Below, in pieces: positions 8,888 to 17,959 of a stretch of 64,000 bases of DNA; position 1 is the first letter of the stretch; each line of letters starts with the position of its first letter. The notes beneath the pieces are model-generated. The model was not told the origin of the DNA and did not search any database. It worked only from the letters and a program-made list of their open reading frames with translations. The stretch comes from Lachnospiraceae bacterium OF09-6 (GTDB lineage Bacteria > Bacillota > Clostridia > Lachnospirales > Lachnospiraceae). Made by a program: the position numbers and the translations under genes. The DNA is taken from contig QUMM01000001.1 in NCBI GenBank assembly GCA_003435055.1, forward strand, positions 124,001 through 188,000. The letters run 5' to 3'.

Positions 8888-9829
8888 CTAGTGTCCTCCA
8901 TTTGCCAGATTAATACGTGGATCCACCAGTTTATAACAAAGATCGACTACCAGGTTCATAATAATAATGAATGTAGCCAGGAAGATCGTTGTTCCCATAA
9001 TTACTGGATAATCACGGTTCTGTATTGACTGAATAAAATATCTTCCAAGTCCAGGAATCGAGAATACCCTTTCTACTACCAGACCACCACAAAGAGTAAA
9101 TGCAATCTGCGGTCCGAGATAAGTAATAACCGGGATCAGTGCATTACGAAGGGCATGCTTGAAAATGATCTTGCTGTTCTTCAGTCCCTTTGCTCTTGCA
9201 GTCTTGATATATTCCTGATTGATGGAATCCAGCATAGCTGTTCTGGTCTGTCTGGAAAGATAACACATCGGATAGAATCCCAGTGCCAGGCATGGCAATA
9301 CATAACTCTTTGCGGTTCCATCAAATAATGCCGGAAATACCTTTATTCCAGAACCTCCTCCACATAAGCTGTGTAACAGAATCGTAGCAACTACGAAACC
9401 AGGCATGGAAATACCTAATGTACATACAATACGAAGGAGACTGTCTATCCATGTACCTCTCTTAAATGCGGCAAGACATCCCAACGGCACACCTACCAGC
9501 ACTGCCCATAAGAGTGCGATACTACCGATCTTTGCGGATACCGGGAACATTTCCATAATAATGGATAATACTGCTCTGTTCTTCTGCATCTTAATCGAAG
9601 TACCAAAATCACCATGAAGGATATTACCAAGATACTTGACCATCTGTACCGGAACCGGCTGATCCAGTCCGTACTTTGCATTTAATGCATCAATTGTCGC
9701 CTGAGATGGCGCTTTTTCAGACAGCCACGGATTACCTGGTATCGCATTCATCAATATGAATGTAAGACAGGCCACAACGAGCAGGGTAACGACTGCCATG
9801 AAAATTCTTCTAATCGTATACTTTCTCAT
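8888..9829 (-). CDS. oppB: Oligopeptide ABC transporter permease OppB
   Basis: A 313-residue membrane subunit with six predicted helices. It has the family N terminus (MRKYTIRRI, then a hydrophobic helix ending MNAIPGNPW), the YGLDQPVPVQ motif and the ABC-coupling loop EYIKTARAKGLKNSKIIFKHALRNALIP. It is the first structural gene of the operon, about 240 bases downstream of a consensus promoter. It pairs with OppC to form the channel. The ribosome site is a run of GGAAGAAG purines just upstream. Confidence 0.94.
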   Translation of the reverse strand: MRKYTIRRIFMAVVTLLVVACLTFILMNAIPGNPWLSEKAPSQATIDALNAKYGLDQPVPVQMVKYLGNILHGDFGTSIKMQKNRAVLSIIMEMFPVSAKIGSIALLWAVLVGVPLGCLAAFKRGTWIDSLLRIVCTLGISMPGFVVATILLHSLCGGGSGIKVFPALFDGTAKSYVLPCLALGFYPMCYLSRQTRTAMLDSINQEYIKTARAKGLKNSKIIFKHALRNALIPVITYLGPQIAFTLCGGLVVERVFSIPGLGRYFIQSIQNRDYPVIMGTTIFLATFIIIMNLVVDLCYKLVDPRINLANGGH

Positions 9830-9947
9830 CTTTCTTCTTCCTCTCTTGCTTTTTGTTAGAATTCAGGGAGGATGAAAGCGCAGAAAGATCCCTGTCCACT
9901 TTTGTGTCCAACAATCTGTTTTATTGTGAAATATACTACAAAAGAAT

Positions 9948-10037
9948 TCAGATGTTAGAAAAAGCATGCCTGATCTGTTCTGGCATGCTCCACAAATTTG
10001 CCTGAATTCCCTTTTCTCTGTACTTCACTCTGCTCAT
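9948..10037 (-). CDS. Candidate 29-residue leader peptide of the opp operon
   Basis: Within the opp leader, ATG 10037 follows AGGG at a workable distance and opens 29 codons reading MSRVKYREKGIQANLWSM, then PEQIRHAFSNI and TGA. The last third of this frame is the arm-loop-arm of the terminator-like hairpin at 9963-9989, so translating ribosomes would cover and prevent the hairpin. That geometry fits translation-coupled attenuation, but it could also be a genuine microprotein. I do not recognise the peptide. Codon choice is unremarkable and no other genomes could be compared. Confidence 0.4.
   Translation of the reverse strand: MSRVKYREKGIQANLWSMPEQIRHAFSNI
9959..9989 (-). terminator. Terminator-like hairpin in the opp leader
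   Basis: On the minus strand, AGCATGCC and GGCATGCT form an eight-base-pair stem with an 11-base loop, followed by five T. It sits between the consensus promoter at 10077-10105 and oppB, so it would cap transcription before the operon unless read-through is allowed. No T-box or known riboswitch core is visible around it. Confidence 0.6.
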
Positions 10038-10076
10038 ATCATCCCTAAATCGTAACTTTTCATACGAATTAAGGCT

Positions 10077-10105
10077 ATTATATAATCAATTACTGGCATT
10101 GTCAA
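10077..10105 (-). promoter_or_regulatory. Consensus sigma-A promoter of the opp operon
   Basis: Read on the minus strand, TTGACA (10105-10100), a 17-base spacer and TATAAT (10082-10077) match the housekeeping promoter consensus in all twelve positions. A second TTGACA lies nine bases further upstream. The transcript would carry a leader of about 240 bases before oppB. Confidence 0.85.
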
Positions 10106-10144
10106 TTGTCAACAATTTACAAGAAAGCAGTACAAACCACAAAA

Positions 10145-10170
10145 CCTCCCGGAGTTTTCTCTCCGGGAGG
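10145..10170 (-). terminator. Terminator after the acidic secreted protein gene
   Basis: Ten-base perfect arms CCTCCCGGAG and CTCCGGGAGG with a six-base loop, followed on the minus strand by TTTTGTGGTTT. It ends the gene at 10177 before the opp promoter. Confidence 0.85.
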
Positions 10171-10176
10171 TCGCCT

Positions 10177-10902
10177 TTATGATTCTCTTGTCTCTTCAGT
10201 CGCAGTTTCTGTTGTCTCTTCCTGTTCTGATGCCTTTTCTTCTGTATCACCAGGTTTTTCTTCCGGTGTACTCATAACTTCGATTCTTGTCACATTGTTA
10301 TCTTTATCATAATTAACTTTGATAATATCACCTTCTTTAATATCATCAATGGTCAGCGTTTCTTTTTCTGGTGCTGCTTTTATATCTTCTGTTGTCTCTT
10401 CTTCCGACATATCTTCCGTTGCGACTTCCTCAGAAGCTGCTTCTGTATCTTTCTGATCCGCTTCTTCTGCCATTGGTTTCTCACCATCTGGTACTTTTCC
10501 ATCTGGCTGTTCGCCGTCAAACATCATTCCTTTGACAATCTCGGTATCATCATTGACTGTTACTTCCCGTTCTTCAGATGTCAGTGTCAGGAAATCTTTG
10601 CTGTCAGGTTCCTGTCCGTCTGGTTTTTCCATGCCAGATGCTTCATTTCTGGTACCTACTGTAAACGTAATAGTATCTCCATCCACGCTCTTTACTTCTC
10701 CGTATACCGCATCTTCTTCTGCTACATCTTCTTTTGCATCTGTCTTCTCAGATGTCTTTTCTGAGTCAGTTTCAGCTGCTTCTGTTGTGCTTTCGGTTGT
10801 GGTTTTTGTTGTATCAGATGCATATACGCCAATGGTTCCTCCTGCAATCAGTGATACACTAAGCATCAGGCCCATCATAGATTTCATATATTTGTTTTTC
10901 AT
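10177..10902 (-). CDS. Secreted acidic repeat-rich protein of unknown function
   Basis: A 241-residue protein with a clear signal peptide (MKNKYMKSMMGLMLSVSLIAG..., cleavage near VYAS). The mature part is very acidic and Thr/Glu/Ser rich, with two short beta-type segments that repeat a theme: VYGEVKSVDGDTITFTVGT at about 65-85, and ITID/EGDIIKVNYDKDNNVTRIEVM near 185-210. The pairing resembles small DUF5666-type OB-like modules, which is tentative. No lipobox, sortase signal or membrane helix is seen after the leader, so it is probably released or wall-associated through charge. It is a single gene with its own ribosome site (GGAAG) and terminator. Confidence 0.75.
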   Translation of the reverse strand: MKNKYMKSMMGLMLSVSLIAGGTIGVYASDTTKTTTESTTEAAETDSEKTSEKTDAKEDVAEEDAVYGEVKSVDGDTITFTVGTRNEASGMEKPDGQEPDSKDFLTLTSEEREVTVNDDTEIVKGMMFDGEQPDGKVPDGEKPMAEEADQKDTEAASEEVATEDMSEEETTEDIKAAPEKETLTIDDIKEGDIIKVNYDKDNNVTRIEVMSTPEEKPGDTEEKASEQEETTETATEETRES

Positions 10903-10983
10903 AATTGTTTGCTTCCTTTCTTTGGTTCTGGAAACAACTATAATTCTAAAATATGTTCATTCTGTGTTTACTTCATGATGATT

Positions 10984-11574
10984 TTATGAAGATATATTAT
11001 GAAATTCTTTGCATACTTTCACATAGGTATCCGGATCATTGATATTTTGAAAATACTTTTCTGGTGCACTGGTATGATACAGGGAATATCCCACTGTATT
11101 TAGGAAGCGATACACAGATGATCTTCCTGACTCCAGAAAATCTGTTATTTCTTTATAAAGTCTGGCATCATATACTGCCATCAGGGATTCTTCTTTTCCG
11201 TTATGACACAGCATAGTCACCGGTTTATCCGTTTCTTCCATAGCATAGCGCAGAAGCCTGCGCAGTTCCTCTAATGGCACCAGTGGCGTATCTACACCAA
11301 GCACCAGACATTTTTCTGTCTCTGCCTTTCGAAAGCAGCTCTCCAGTCCACCCAGAGGTCCCTGCCCCGGAATCCGGTCTGGTACGATCTCTTCCCTGCA
11401 ATATGTTCCACGATAACCGGAGATCAGAATCTGCCTGGCGCCCAGTTTCCGTCCTTTTTCGATCTGTGTCTCCAGAAATGTCTGTCTGCCAAAAAGAAGA
11501 TCTGACTTCTCCTGTCCCATTCGTCTGCTGGCGCCACCTGCCAGCACGACCATGGTGAAATTATTTTCTGGCAC
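10984..11574 (-). CDS. mobA: Molybdenum cofactor guanylyltransferase MobA
   Basis: A 196-residue enzyme that transfers GMP from GTP to molybdopterin to make the guanine dinucleotide form used by formate dehydrogenase. The nucleotide-binding signature LAGGASRRMGQEKSDL, the GPLGGLES segment and LGVDTPLVP (metal-binding Asp) are present. The best start is GTG 11574, with GGGGAGG ten bases upstream, overlapping mogA by 14 bases; ATG 11553 lacks its own site and would clip the first strand. It is last in the MOSC-moaC-moaA-mogA-mobA run. Confidence 0.93.
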   Translation of the reverse strand: MPENNFTMVVLAGGASRRMGQEKSDLLFGRQTFLETQIEKGRKLGARQILISGYRGTYCREEIVPDRIPGQGPLGGLESCFRKAETEKCLVLGVDTPLVPLEELRRLLRYAMEETDKPVTMLCHNGKEESLMAVYDARLYKEITDFLESGRSSVYRFLNTVGYSLYHTSAPEKYFQNINDPDTYVKVCKEFHNISS

Positions 11575-12049
11575 AGTTGTCAGCCTCCCCTGTCAGAATC
11601 TGAAGGCCATGCTCCAGCGCCGGGATGATATATTCCAGACTTTCCCTGACCGCCTTTGGACTGCCTGGAAGGTTCACAATCAGTGTTCCTTTCCTGATCC
11701 CTGCTGCTGCGCGGCTTAACATAGCTCTTGGTGTAATCGTCATACTATAAGCACGCATAGCTTCCGGAATCCCCGGCACTTCCCGCTCTATGATATCTTT
11801 GGTTGCTTCCGGCATGCAGTCCCTTGGAGAAAATCCGGTTCCTCCGGTGGTCACAATCAATTCAGCCATTTTGGCATCTGCGATTCTTGCCATTTCATCT
11901 GCCAGCATCTTTCTGTCATCTGGAAGCAAAATGGTATGAACCACTTCATAACCATTGGCCTCCAGGATCTCCCGGATCACCGGGCCACTTTTATCTTCTC
12001 GTTCTCCTGCATATCCAGAATCACTGGATGTAATAATTGCTGCTTTCAT
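11561..12049 (-). CDS. mogA: Molybdopterin adenylyltransferase MogA/MoaB family
   Basis: A 162-residue enzyme that activates molybdopterin by adenylylation before molybdate insertion by MoeA. The family motifs TTGGTGFSPRDCMPEAT and VNLPGSPKAVRE are intact. ATG 12049 follows GGAGG at eight bases; the longer reading from TTG 12064 would overlap moaA and places the ribosome site inside the gene. It lies five bases from the moaA stop, so the two are cotranscribed. Confidence 0.92.
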   Translation of the reverse strand: MKAAIITSSDSGYAGEREDKSGPVIREILEANGYEVVHTILLPDDRKMLADEMARIADAKMAELIVTTGGTGFSPRDCMPEATKDIIEREVPGIPEAMRAYSMTITPRAMLSRAAAGIRKGTLIVNLPGSPKAVRESLEYIIPALEHGLQILTGEADNCARK

Positions 12050-12053
12050 ACTT

Positions 12054-13028
12054 TTATCCTCCAATCTGGGACATCAGCCTCTCTTCATCAGCCTCTGCTT
12101 CCACAGAAGTAAAATGATGGCTCACCGGTTTTTCCCATATCACTTTCTGTATTGCTTCTGTAAGTTCTTCATCCGTACAGCCTGACCGCATCAGGCTCTT
12201 TAAGTCTGTTCCTGTCTGATACTGCAGACAGGCCTTCAGATATCCTTCTGCTGTCATCCGCACACGGTTACACTGATCACAGAACTTGTGGGTCATGGCA
12301 CTGATAAATCCGATCTTTCCCTGAAATCCTTCTATTTTATAATAATGACACGGTCCGTTACCATAACGCTCCGTCACCGGGGTCATGATACCATAAGCTC
12401 TTTCCAGTATCCTACAGATCTCTTCTTCTCCCCGGAACTGAAATTCCCTGCCATACCCGATCGGCATCATCTCAATAAACCGTACATGGATCGGATACTG
12501 TCTCGCCAGCCCGGCTACCGCAGCCAGATTCTCCTGCTCCTCCAGCACTGGCACACAGTTGATCTTTAGTCCAATCGCCGGGTACTGAAGTGCCGCTTCG
12601 ATCCCTTCCAGCACCTGATTCAGGCTCTCTCTTCTGGTCACCTGTGCGAATCTGGATGCATCCAGCGTATCCAGGCTAATATTAATATCATCGATTCCTG
12701 CTTCGAAAAGACTCCGAATCTGATCCTTTAATAACACCCCATTCGTTGTCAGTGTCACTTTTTCGATCCCATCCAGTCCTTTTAACATCTGCACCAGCGT
12801 CGCGCAGCCCTTGCGGGTCAAAGGCTCTCCACCGGTCAGTTTGATCTTTCTGATACCAAGATCCGTCATACACCGACAGATTCTGATAATCTCATCATAG
12901 GTCAGAATCTCCTTATGAGGAATCTGCACGATGCCGTTTTCCGGCATACAATACACACATCTGAGATTGCACCGATCTGTAATGGATATTCGCAGGTAAT
13001 CAATCTCTCTTCCAAATCTATCCTTCAT
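12054..13028 (-). CDS. moaA: GTP 3',8-cyclase MoaA (radical SAM)
   Basis: A 324-residue radical SAM enzyme that, with MoaC, converts GTP to cyclic pyranopterin monophosphate. The N-terminal [4Fe-4S]/SAM motif CNLRCVYC, the GGEPL loop, the C-terminal second-cluster cysteines (CDQCNRVRMTAEGYLKAC) and the terminal GG tail are all present. ATG 13028 is preceded by AAGGA and touches the moaC stop; the alternative start at 13079 lies inside moaC. Confidence 0.95.
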   Translation of the reverse strand: MKDRFGREIDYLRISITDRCNLRCVYCMPENGIVQIPHKEILTYDEIIRICRCMTDLGIRKIKLTGGEPLTRKGCATLVQMLKGLDGIEKVTLTTNGVLLKDQIRSLFEAGIDDINISLDTLDASRFAQVTRRESLNQVLEGIEAALQYPAIGLKINCVPVLEEQENLAAVAGLARQYPIHVRFIEMMPIGYGREFQFRGEEEICRILERAYGIMTPVTERYGNGPCHYYKIEGFQGKIGFISAMTHKFCDQCNRVRMTAEGYLKACLQYQTGTDLKSLMRSGCTDEELTEAIQKVIWEKPVSHHFTSVEAEADEERLMSQIGG

Positions 13029-13029
13029 A

Positions 13030-13515
13030 CTATTCCTTCGGGTTTCGGTAAAGCCCGCTTTTTCCTCCGCTTTTTTCAACCAGATGAATTCCGGTCATCT
13101 CCATAGACTTATCGATTGCCTTACACATATCGTAAATCGTCAGAAGGGCCACATTCACTCCGGTCAGTGCCTCCATCTCTACTCCGGTCTGTCCTTCTGT
13201 CTTCGCCGTACAGATTGCAGTGATCTCCCGGCGTTCCTCATCCAGTTCAAAGTCTACCGAACACTTCTGGATCATCAGTGGATGACACATAGGAATCAGA
13301 TGGGATGCCTGTTTCACTGCCATGATGCCTGCCACTCTGGCTACTCCCAGCACATCTCCCTTTTTCACAGTTCCCTGCTTCACTGCATCCATCACTTCCT
13401 GACAGACACGAATCTTTCCCTTTGCTATGGCAGTTCTGGAAGTGGGTATTTTTCCAGATACATCCACCATCACTGCATTCCCCTTCTGATCAAAATGATT
13501 CAGCTTATTCTCCAT
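13030..13515 (-). CDS. moaC: Cyclic pyranopterin monophosphate synthase MoaC
   Basis: A 161-residue partner of MoaA. The active-site motifs MCHPLMIQ and [11 protein letters not shown], with the conserved Lys/Asp of [11 protein letters not shown], are present. ATG 13515 (MENKLNHF) has a GGTGAG site, and the gene overlaps the end of the MOSC gene by 11 bases, which suggests coupled translation. Confidence 0.95.
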   Translation of the reverse strand: MENKLNHFDQKGNAVMVDVSGKIPTSRTAIAKGKIRVCQEVMDAVKQGTVKKGDVLGVARVAGIMAVKQASHLIPMCHPLMIQKCSVDFELDEERREITAICTAKTEGQTGVEMEALTGVNVALLTIYDMCKAIDKSMEMTGIHLVEKSGGKSGLYRNPKE

Positions 13516-13960
13516 CGGTCTCACCTGCCTGCTCTTCTACATGAATCTCATCACCCTCTGTCAGAACACCGCCATGAAGTACTCTGGTAAAAATCCCCTC
13601 TCTTGGCATAATGCAGTCTCCCATGATCTTGTAAATCTCACATCCGCTGTGACACTGCTTGCCGATCTGTGTTACTTCCAGAAGCACTTCCCCGCTGCGC
13701 AGTCTGGTTCCTACCGGCAAAGCCTTCAGATCATATCCGCTTACGATCAGATTCTCTCCAAATGCTCCATCATCAATGGGTGCTCCCTTTTCCTTGAACT
13801 CTTCAATCTTTTCATAAGAAAGAAGACTCACCTGACGGTGCCACTTTCCTGCATGGGCATCCTTTTCAATTCCAAAGTCTTCAATCAGCCTGGCACTATG
13901 TATATTTTTCTTCTGCGTGCCCTTCTTTTCACTGATATTGACCGCCATAATCTTTCCCAT
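13505..13960 (-). CDS. MOSC domain protein
   Basis: A 151-residue, stand-alone MOSC domain. These domains bind molybdenum cofactor or carry sulfur for it. The protein has [12 protein letters not shown] and the conserved Cys of [15 protein letters not shown] 13960 has GGAGG eight bases upstream, and the in-frame ATG at 13978 itself contains that site. It is the first gene of the moaC/moaA/mogA/mobA operon, diverging from fdhD, which fits a role in sulfur handling for the formate dehydrogenase cofactor. Confidence 0.88.
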   Translation of the reverse strand: MGKIMAVNISEKKGTQKKNIHSARLIEDFGIEKDAHAGKWHRQVSLLSYEKIEEFKEKGAPIDDGAFGENLIVSGYDLKALPVGTRLRSGEVLLEVTQIGKQCHSGCEIYKIMGDCIMPREGIFTRVLHGGVLTEGDEIHVEEQAGETDGE

Positions 13961-14082
13961 TTGATTTTCCTCCTTCATCCTCTGATTTCCTCTTCCGGAA
14001 CAGAAAGATGTCTGTTATACTGTATCTATCATATCACATAGTAAACATGAATAAAAGAATAGTTTTTTCGATTGGAGAAATT

Positions 14083-14880
14083 ATGTATATTAACGAACAA
14101 TACCAGGATTTGGCTTTACTGGAAACCAAAGAATATCAGCTTATCGGAAGAGATGGCAAAATCTGTACAAAAACGGAACAGATTCTAAAAGAACATGTGA
14201 TGGATGTCTATGTCAATGACCGCCTGACCATGAAGCTGATCTGCCTTCCCCGGCATCTGACAGAGCTGGTGCTGGGACGGCTTCTGACCGAGACACTCAT
14301 TACTTCGGCAGACGATGTGGAGCATATCTATATCTGTGAATACGGCAGGCGCGCCAAAGTCTACCTGAAGCAAACAGCAGGTGCGGATGTGTCCACCTCT
14401 GATTCTTATGTGGAGATCACACCGACCTGCTGTACCGGTAATCATATTTTGAACGATTATTTTATCTCTGCCAGAGAGCCAGAGGTTCTTGCACCGATCC
14501 ACTGGGAACCAGAATGGATCTTCCATATGGCCGATGCTTTTGCAGATGGTTCTCCTCTTCATAGCATTACGTTTGCTACCCATAGCTGTCTTCTTGCCAG
14601 AGAAGATCAGATTCTGTTTTCCTGCGAGGATATCGGTCGTCACAATGCTCTGGACAAGGTCATCGGTTATGCACTTCGCCATAACATTGATCTGCATCAG
14701 TGTATGGTCTATTCCAGCGGCCGTATTCCTACAGATATGGCCATGAAAGTTATCCAGGCAGGTATACCGATACTGGCCAGTAAAGCATCTCCTACTTTCG
14801 AAGCCATTGAACTGGCAAAAGAATATCACCTGACCCTGATCTGTGCTGCCAGAAGAGACCGTATGAAAGTCTTCGTCTAA
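14083..14880 (+). CDS. fdhD: Formate dehydrogenase accessory sulfurtransferase FdhD
   Basis: A 265-residue protein that moves sulfur from a desulfurase onto the molybdenum or tungsten of formate dehydrogenase. Recognisable blocks are the Cys pair in TPTCCTGN, THSCLLA, SCEDIGRHNALDKVIG and SSGRIPTDMAMK. ATG 14083 with GGAG five bases upstream is preferred to the upstream ATG codons at 14008 and 14047, which lack sites. It is the only plus-strand gene of the cofactor cluster and converges on the dehydratase-activase gene with a four-base overlap. Its desulfurase partner may be the enzyme at 29087-30219. Confidence 0.94.
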   Translation: MYINEQYQDLALLETKEYQLIGRDGKICTKTEQILKEHVMDVYVNDRLTMKLICLPRHLTELVLGRLLTETLITSADDVEHIYICEYGRRAKVYLKQTAGADVSTSDSYVEITPTCCTGNHILNDYFISAREPEVLAPIHWEPEWIFHMADAFADGSPLHSITFATHSCLLAREDQILFSCEDIGRHNALDKVIGYALRHNIDLHQCMVYSSGRIPTDMAMKVIQAGIPILASKASPTFEAIELAKEYHLTLICAARRDRMKVFV

Positions 14881-16542
14881 CCAAGATCAGCTGCAAAAAG
14901 TGCGGCCCCCAGTGCACCACATAGCTGCGCTTTTTCACTGATCACCAGCTTCGTCCCCAGCTTTTCTTCCAGTGTCTTCACCAGACCTTCATTCTTTGAC
15001 ACGCCGCCAGTCATCATATAACGTTCTTCTCCTTTGACACGTTTGGAAAGTGCCGCTGTCTTGGCTGCTACTGCCTTATTCAGGCCATGCACGATATCAT
15101 CCGTTGCCTTATTCTGTGCAATCAGAGACACTACTTCAGACTCTGCAAATACCGTGCACATACTGGATATGGTGATATCCTCCTGATATTCCAGTCCACG
15201 TTTGCTTAATTCATCCAGTCCCATCTCCATGGTTCTGGCCATCATTTCCAGGAAGCGCCCGGTACCTGCCGCACATTTATCATTCATGACAAAATTTACT
15301 ACATTTCCCTGTTCGTCCAGACGGATGACCTTGCTGTCCTGTCCGCCGATATCAATAACTGTCCGCACAGAAGGATCCAGGAAATGCGCTCCCCTGGCAT
15401 GACAGGTGATCTCTGTGATACTCTTATCCCCATCCTGGATCGCAGTTCTTCCATATCCCGTGGTGACCATAGCATCAATATCTTCCCTGTTCAGCCCGGC
15501 TTTCTTGAGTGCCTCTTCCAGAGCACGCTCAGCCCCGATGCTGCGCCTGCCCCGGTCGCAGAATGATATCTGCCACAATCTGTTTCTCTTTATTCAGAAT
15601 CACTACATCCGTACTGGTAGAACCACTGTCAATTCCAGCAAAATATCCTTTTCCCATTCTATGTTCCTCTTTTCTGTCTTCTTTCTCTGTCAGACTTCCG
15701 GTATCCAGGCTCTCCGCAAATGCCTCCAGACGGGTTAGCAACTGCCCGCTGCTCTGAATCGTGTAATCCGATTCGATCTTCAGAATCGGCACATCTGTGT
15801 GATTCTTTATATCTGCATATTCAAAGCTGTAAAAATCACAAAACTTTACCGTATGATAAATGATACCTTTCAATGACGGATCCTGATACAGCTTCTTTCT
15901 TCCTGTCGGGTCATTCATACGCATACACGGCATCTGCCCCATCAGTTCTTTTGCATACCAGCTCATCAAAGCATCAAAGTCTCCATCCTCCGGCAGCCGG
16001 GCATATCCAACAGATCGATTGTGAACACAGGTCTCATTTTCTACAGGCAGAGGCATTGCACTTTGCGTCATCTCGAAAAGTTCTGCGCCCATTCTGGCAC
16101 CGAAGACTCCGATATGAGGTGTCAACACTTTCTCTTTTTCCTGGAATGAAGCTCGAAATACCTGTTCATCAAATTCAGTTCCTTTATAGGCGCCATAGGC
16201 CTTTGCCAGATTCTTCAGCTGCAGTGCCATCCGTTCCTGACTGCAGGCACTGTCACAGTGAAGCAGGTCCAGCAGATACAGAAAGTCCAGTTTTCCACTG
16301 TCCAGCAGGATATCATAGACACTGCGGATGGTATCGCAACAGTTCACCAGTACCAGCTCCCGAATTTCGGAAGACAGCACTTCTTCCAGCAATGCCTTTC
16401 CAAATCCACAGATATTCGGATGAGCCACCTGATCTGCCAGGTCAAATCCTTCCGGCATATGATTAAAAATCTCACACTCTCCGCCAAAAGCCTGAAGCAA
16501 CTCTATCGGAGTATATTTACATACATAATAAGTCTTATTCAT
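14877..16542 (-). pseudogene. Dehydratase-like subunit fused to a HgdC/BcrA-type ATPase activator, frameshifted
   Basis: Residues 1-290 resemble the B/C subunit of 2-hydroxyacyl-CoA dehydratases and related proteins. From residue 296 (GYFAGIDSGSTSTDVV) an activator ATPase follows, with NDKCAAGTGRF and the cluster Cys of SSMCTVFAESEV. The reading breaks at 15540-15560: one base is missing before ATGAGAS (near 15559) and one after GGCGC (near 15543). Restoring both gives 555 residues; a single extra base is the alternative but loses the conserved TG motif. An internal ATG 15657 has GAGGAA upstream, so the activator may also be made alone. Known activators inject ATP-driven electrons into their partner, here probably the product of 16535-17806. 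Confidence 0.75.
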
Positions 16543-17806
16543 GTGCTTCACCTCCCAGCATTTCTAAGAATGCCTCCAGACGGGTAGCGGTCTGCCCCTC
16601 TCCTCCGTGGCTGCGGTCACATCCGTCCCCATCTAAGATCAACAGTGGGATGCCTGCTTCTTCAAACTTCTTCTTTGCCAGCTGAGCCGCTCCCAGAGTA
16701 TGCTTGCACCCCCAGTGTCCGAACCAGACCACACCATCGGCTCCTGCTCTTCTGGCATTGCGGATGCCATTTTCGATTCTTCGAAAAGCGCTGCCATTTA
16801 AACTGTGAAAAACCATTCGTCTTGCCATGGCTTCATATGGATAAGACGGGTCAAAATCCGGTTCGCAGACTTCCGCCAGCTCGCATCCTACAATCTGAGC
16901 TTCCTCTTTTAACAATAAAGCATTTTTTACTGATTCTGACCAGAACGGTATCGTATGCATCCAATAAATACGTGTTCCCTTTTTCGGCTTTGCCTGTTTG
17001 ATGTCTTTTAAGAGCCGATCTACGTATCTTGCTTCTTCTGGAGTTCCAAGCAGAAGGTTATTGGTCATTCCGGCATACAGCGGTGTCACCAGATCAGCCG
17101 GCACATACTTCCCGGCCCGCTCCTCCTGAAACTTTCGATATTTTTCCAAAGTCTCTTTGCTTCGCTCCGTCCGTTTTCTCAGCGCCGCTTCCTCGATTCG
17201 TTTTCCTGTATGTTGTTCCAGAAAAACACATAATTCCCGCAGCTGATCAGCCACATATTTTATATTCTCTTCTGTTGGTTCCATCGGTACATCAATGGCA
17301 AATGCCGGAACCTGATAAAGATCTGCCAGTGTCCGGAAGGTCAGCTGATTAGCATCACAAGTCAGATTCGTGTATACAATGCACTTTGGCTTTGGCAGGA
17401 TTCCTTTCTGCGCCGCTCCCAGGAAAGCCTTGTGATAGCTGCAAAGTGTCTCAGAAATGCCCTGATTCTCTGCCTGCTGCAGACAGGCACGTTCCGCCGC
17501 TGAGGCTGTCAGATAACAGGAAAATCCTTCCACATTGTAAGGATGCAATCCCACTTCCTGTAGCAGTTCACAGGGCGTAAAAATACTGACAATAGCTGAA
17601 TGCTCCGGATCCTTTAACGGGGCAATCATGGTATCCATCATCAGTTCTGCCAGATATCGGTCTGCTGGCAGGAGATGCTTATTGGGGAAAAAACGGAACT
17701 TCAGGTTCTGCGCCTGCCACCCCAGCTTCAAAAGCTTCTGTGCACGATCTGGATTTTTTTCACTTAATTTCTCAATTGTCTGTCCATAAGTCTTAACAAT
17801 TTCCAT
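16535..17806 (-). CDS. 2-hydroxyacyl-CoA dehydratase family protein
   Basis: A 423-residue protein of the HgdA/HgdB-BcrB/C superfamily, whose members bind [4Fe-4S] or double-cubane clusters and receive electrons from an ATPase activator. Candidate cluster cysteines lie in FTPCELLQ, NLTCDANQ and HWGCKHT; the last third keeps the GGEGQTATRLEAFLEML tail. ATG 17806 follows AAGGAAG by seven bases. The gene begins about 45 bases downstream of a consensus promoter and overlaps the fused activase gene by eight bases. No CoA-transferase, acyl-CoA dehydrogenase or amino-acid gene lies nearby, so amino-acid fermentation is not suggested; the molybdenum-cofactor context points elsewhere. Confidence 0.85.
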   Translation of the reverse strand: MEIVKTYGQTIEKLSEKNPDRAQKLLKLGWQAQNLKFRFFPNKHLLPADRYLAELMMDTMIAPLKDPEHSAIVSIFTPCELLQEVGLHPYNVEGFSCYLTASAAERACLQQAENQGISETLCSYHKAFLGAAQKGILPKPKCIVYTNLTCDANQLTFRTLADLYQVPAFAIDVPMEPTEENIKYVADQLRELCVFLEQHTGKRIEEAALRKRTERSKETLEKYRKFQEERAGKYVPADLVTPLYAGMTNNLLLGTPEEARYVDRLLKDIKQAKPKKGTRIYWMHTIPFWSESVKNALLLKEEAQIVGCELAEVCEPDFDPSYPYEAMARRMVFHSLNGSAFRRIENGIRNARRAGADGVVWFGHWGCKHTLGAAQLAKKKFEEAGIPLLILDGDGCDRSHGGEGQTATRLEAFLEMLGGEAHE

Positions 17807-17850
17807 GTAGTCACTTCCTTTTGTTGTCGTGTAGTTATTCACAGGGATTT

Positions 17851-17879
17851 ATTATATAGATATCTTTTTTTACTGTCAA
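17851..17879 (-). promoter_or_regulatory. Consensus promoter of the dehydratase operon
   Basis: On the minus strand, TTGACA (17879-17874), 17 bases and TATAAT (17856-17851) match the consensus perfectly, 45 bases before the start at 17806. It is back to back with the SPFH gene promoter. Confidence 0.85.
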
Positions 17880-17887
17880 ACTTTTCC

Positions 17888-17916
17888 TTGACTGGTAAAT
17901 ATTATAGTGATATCAT
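17888..17916 (+). promoter_or_regulatory. Promoter of the SPFH gene
   Basis: TTGACT (17888-17893), a 17-base spacer and TATCAT (17911-17916) precede the SPFH start by about 45 bases. The -10 region lies in TGATATCATTCTGATATCA, an inverted repeat that could be an operator. Confidence 0.6.
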
Positions 17917-17959
17917 TCTGATATCAAATAGTTTTGTGATTCCAAAGGAGGAACGTACA

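Noticed and set aside
9959..10037. T-box leader before oppB
   Set aside because: No AGGGUGGNACCGCG-like T-box sequence or specifier stem could be seen.
16535..17806. Glutamate fermentation via 2-hydroxyglutaryl-CoA dehydratase
   Set aside because: No CoA-transferase, hydroxyglutarate dehydrogenase or decarboxylase is present, and both neighbours serve the molybdenum cofactor.
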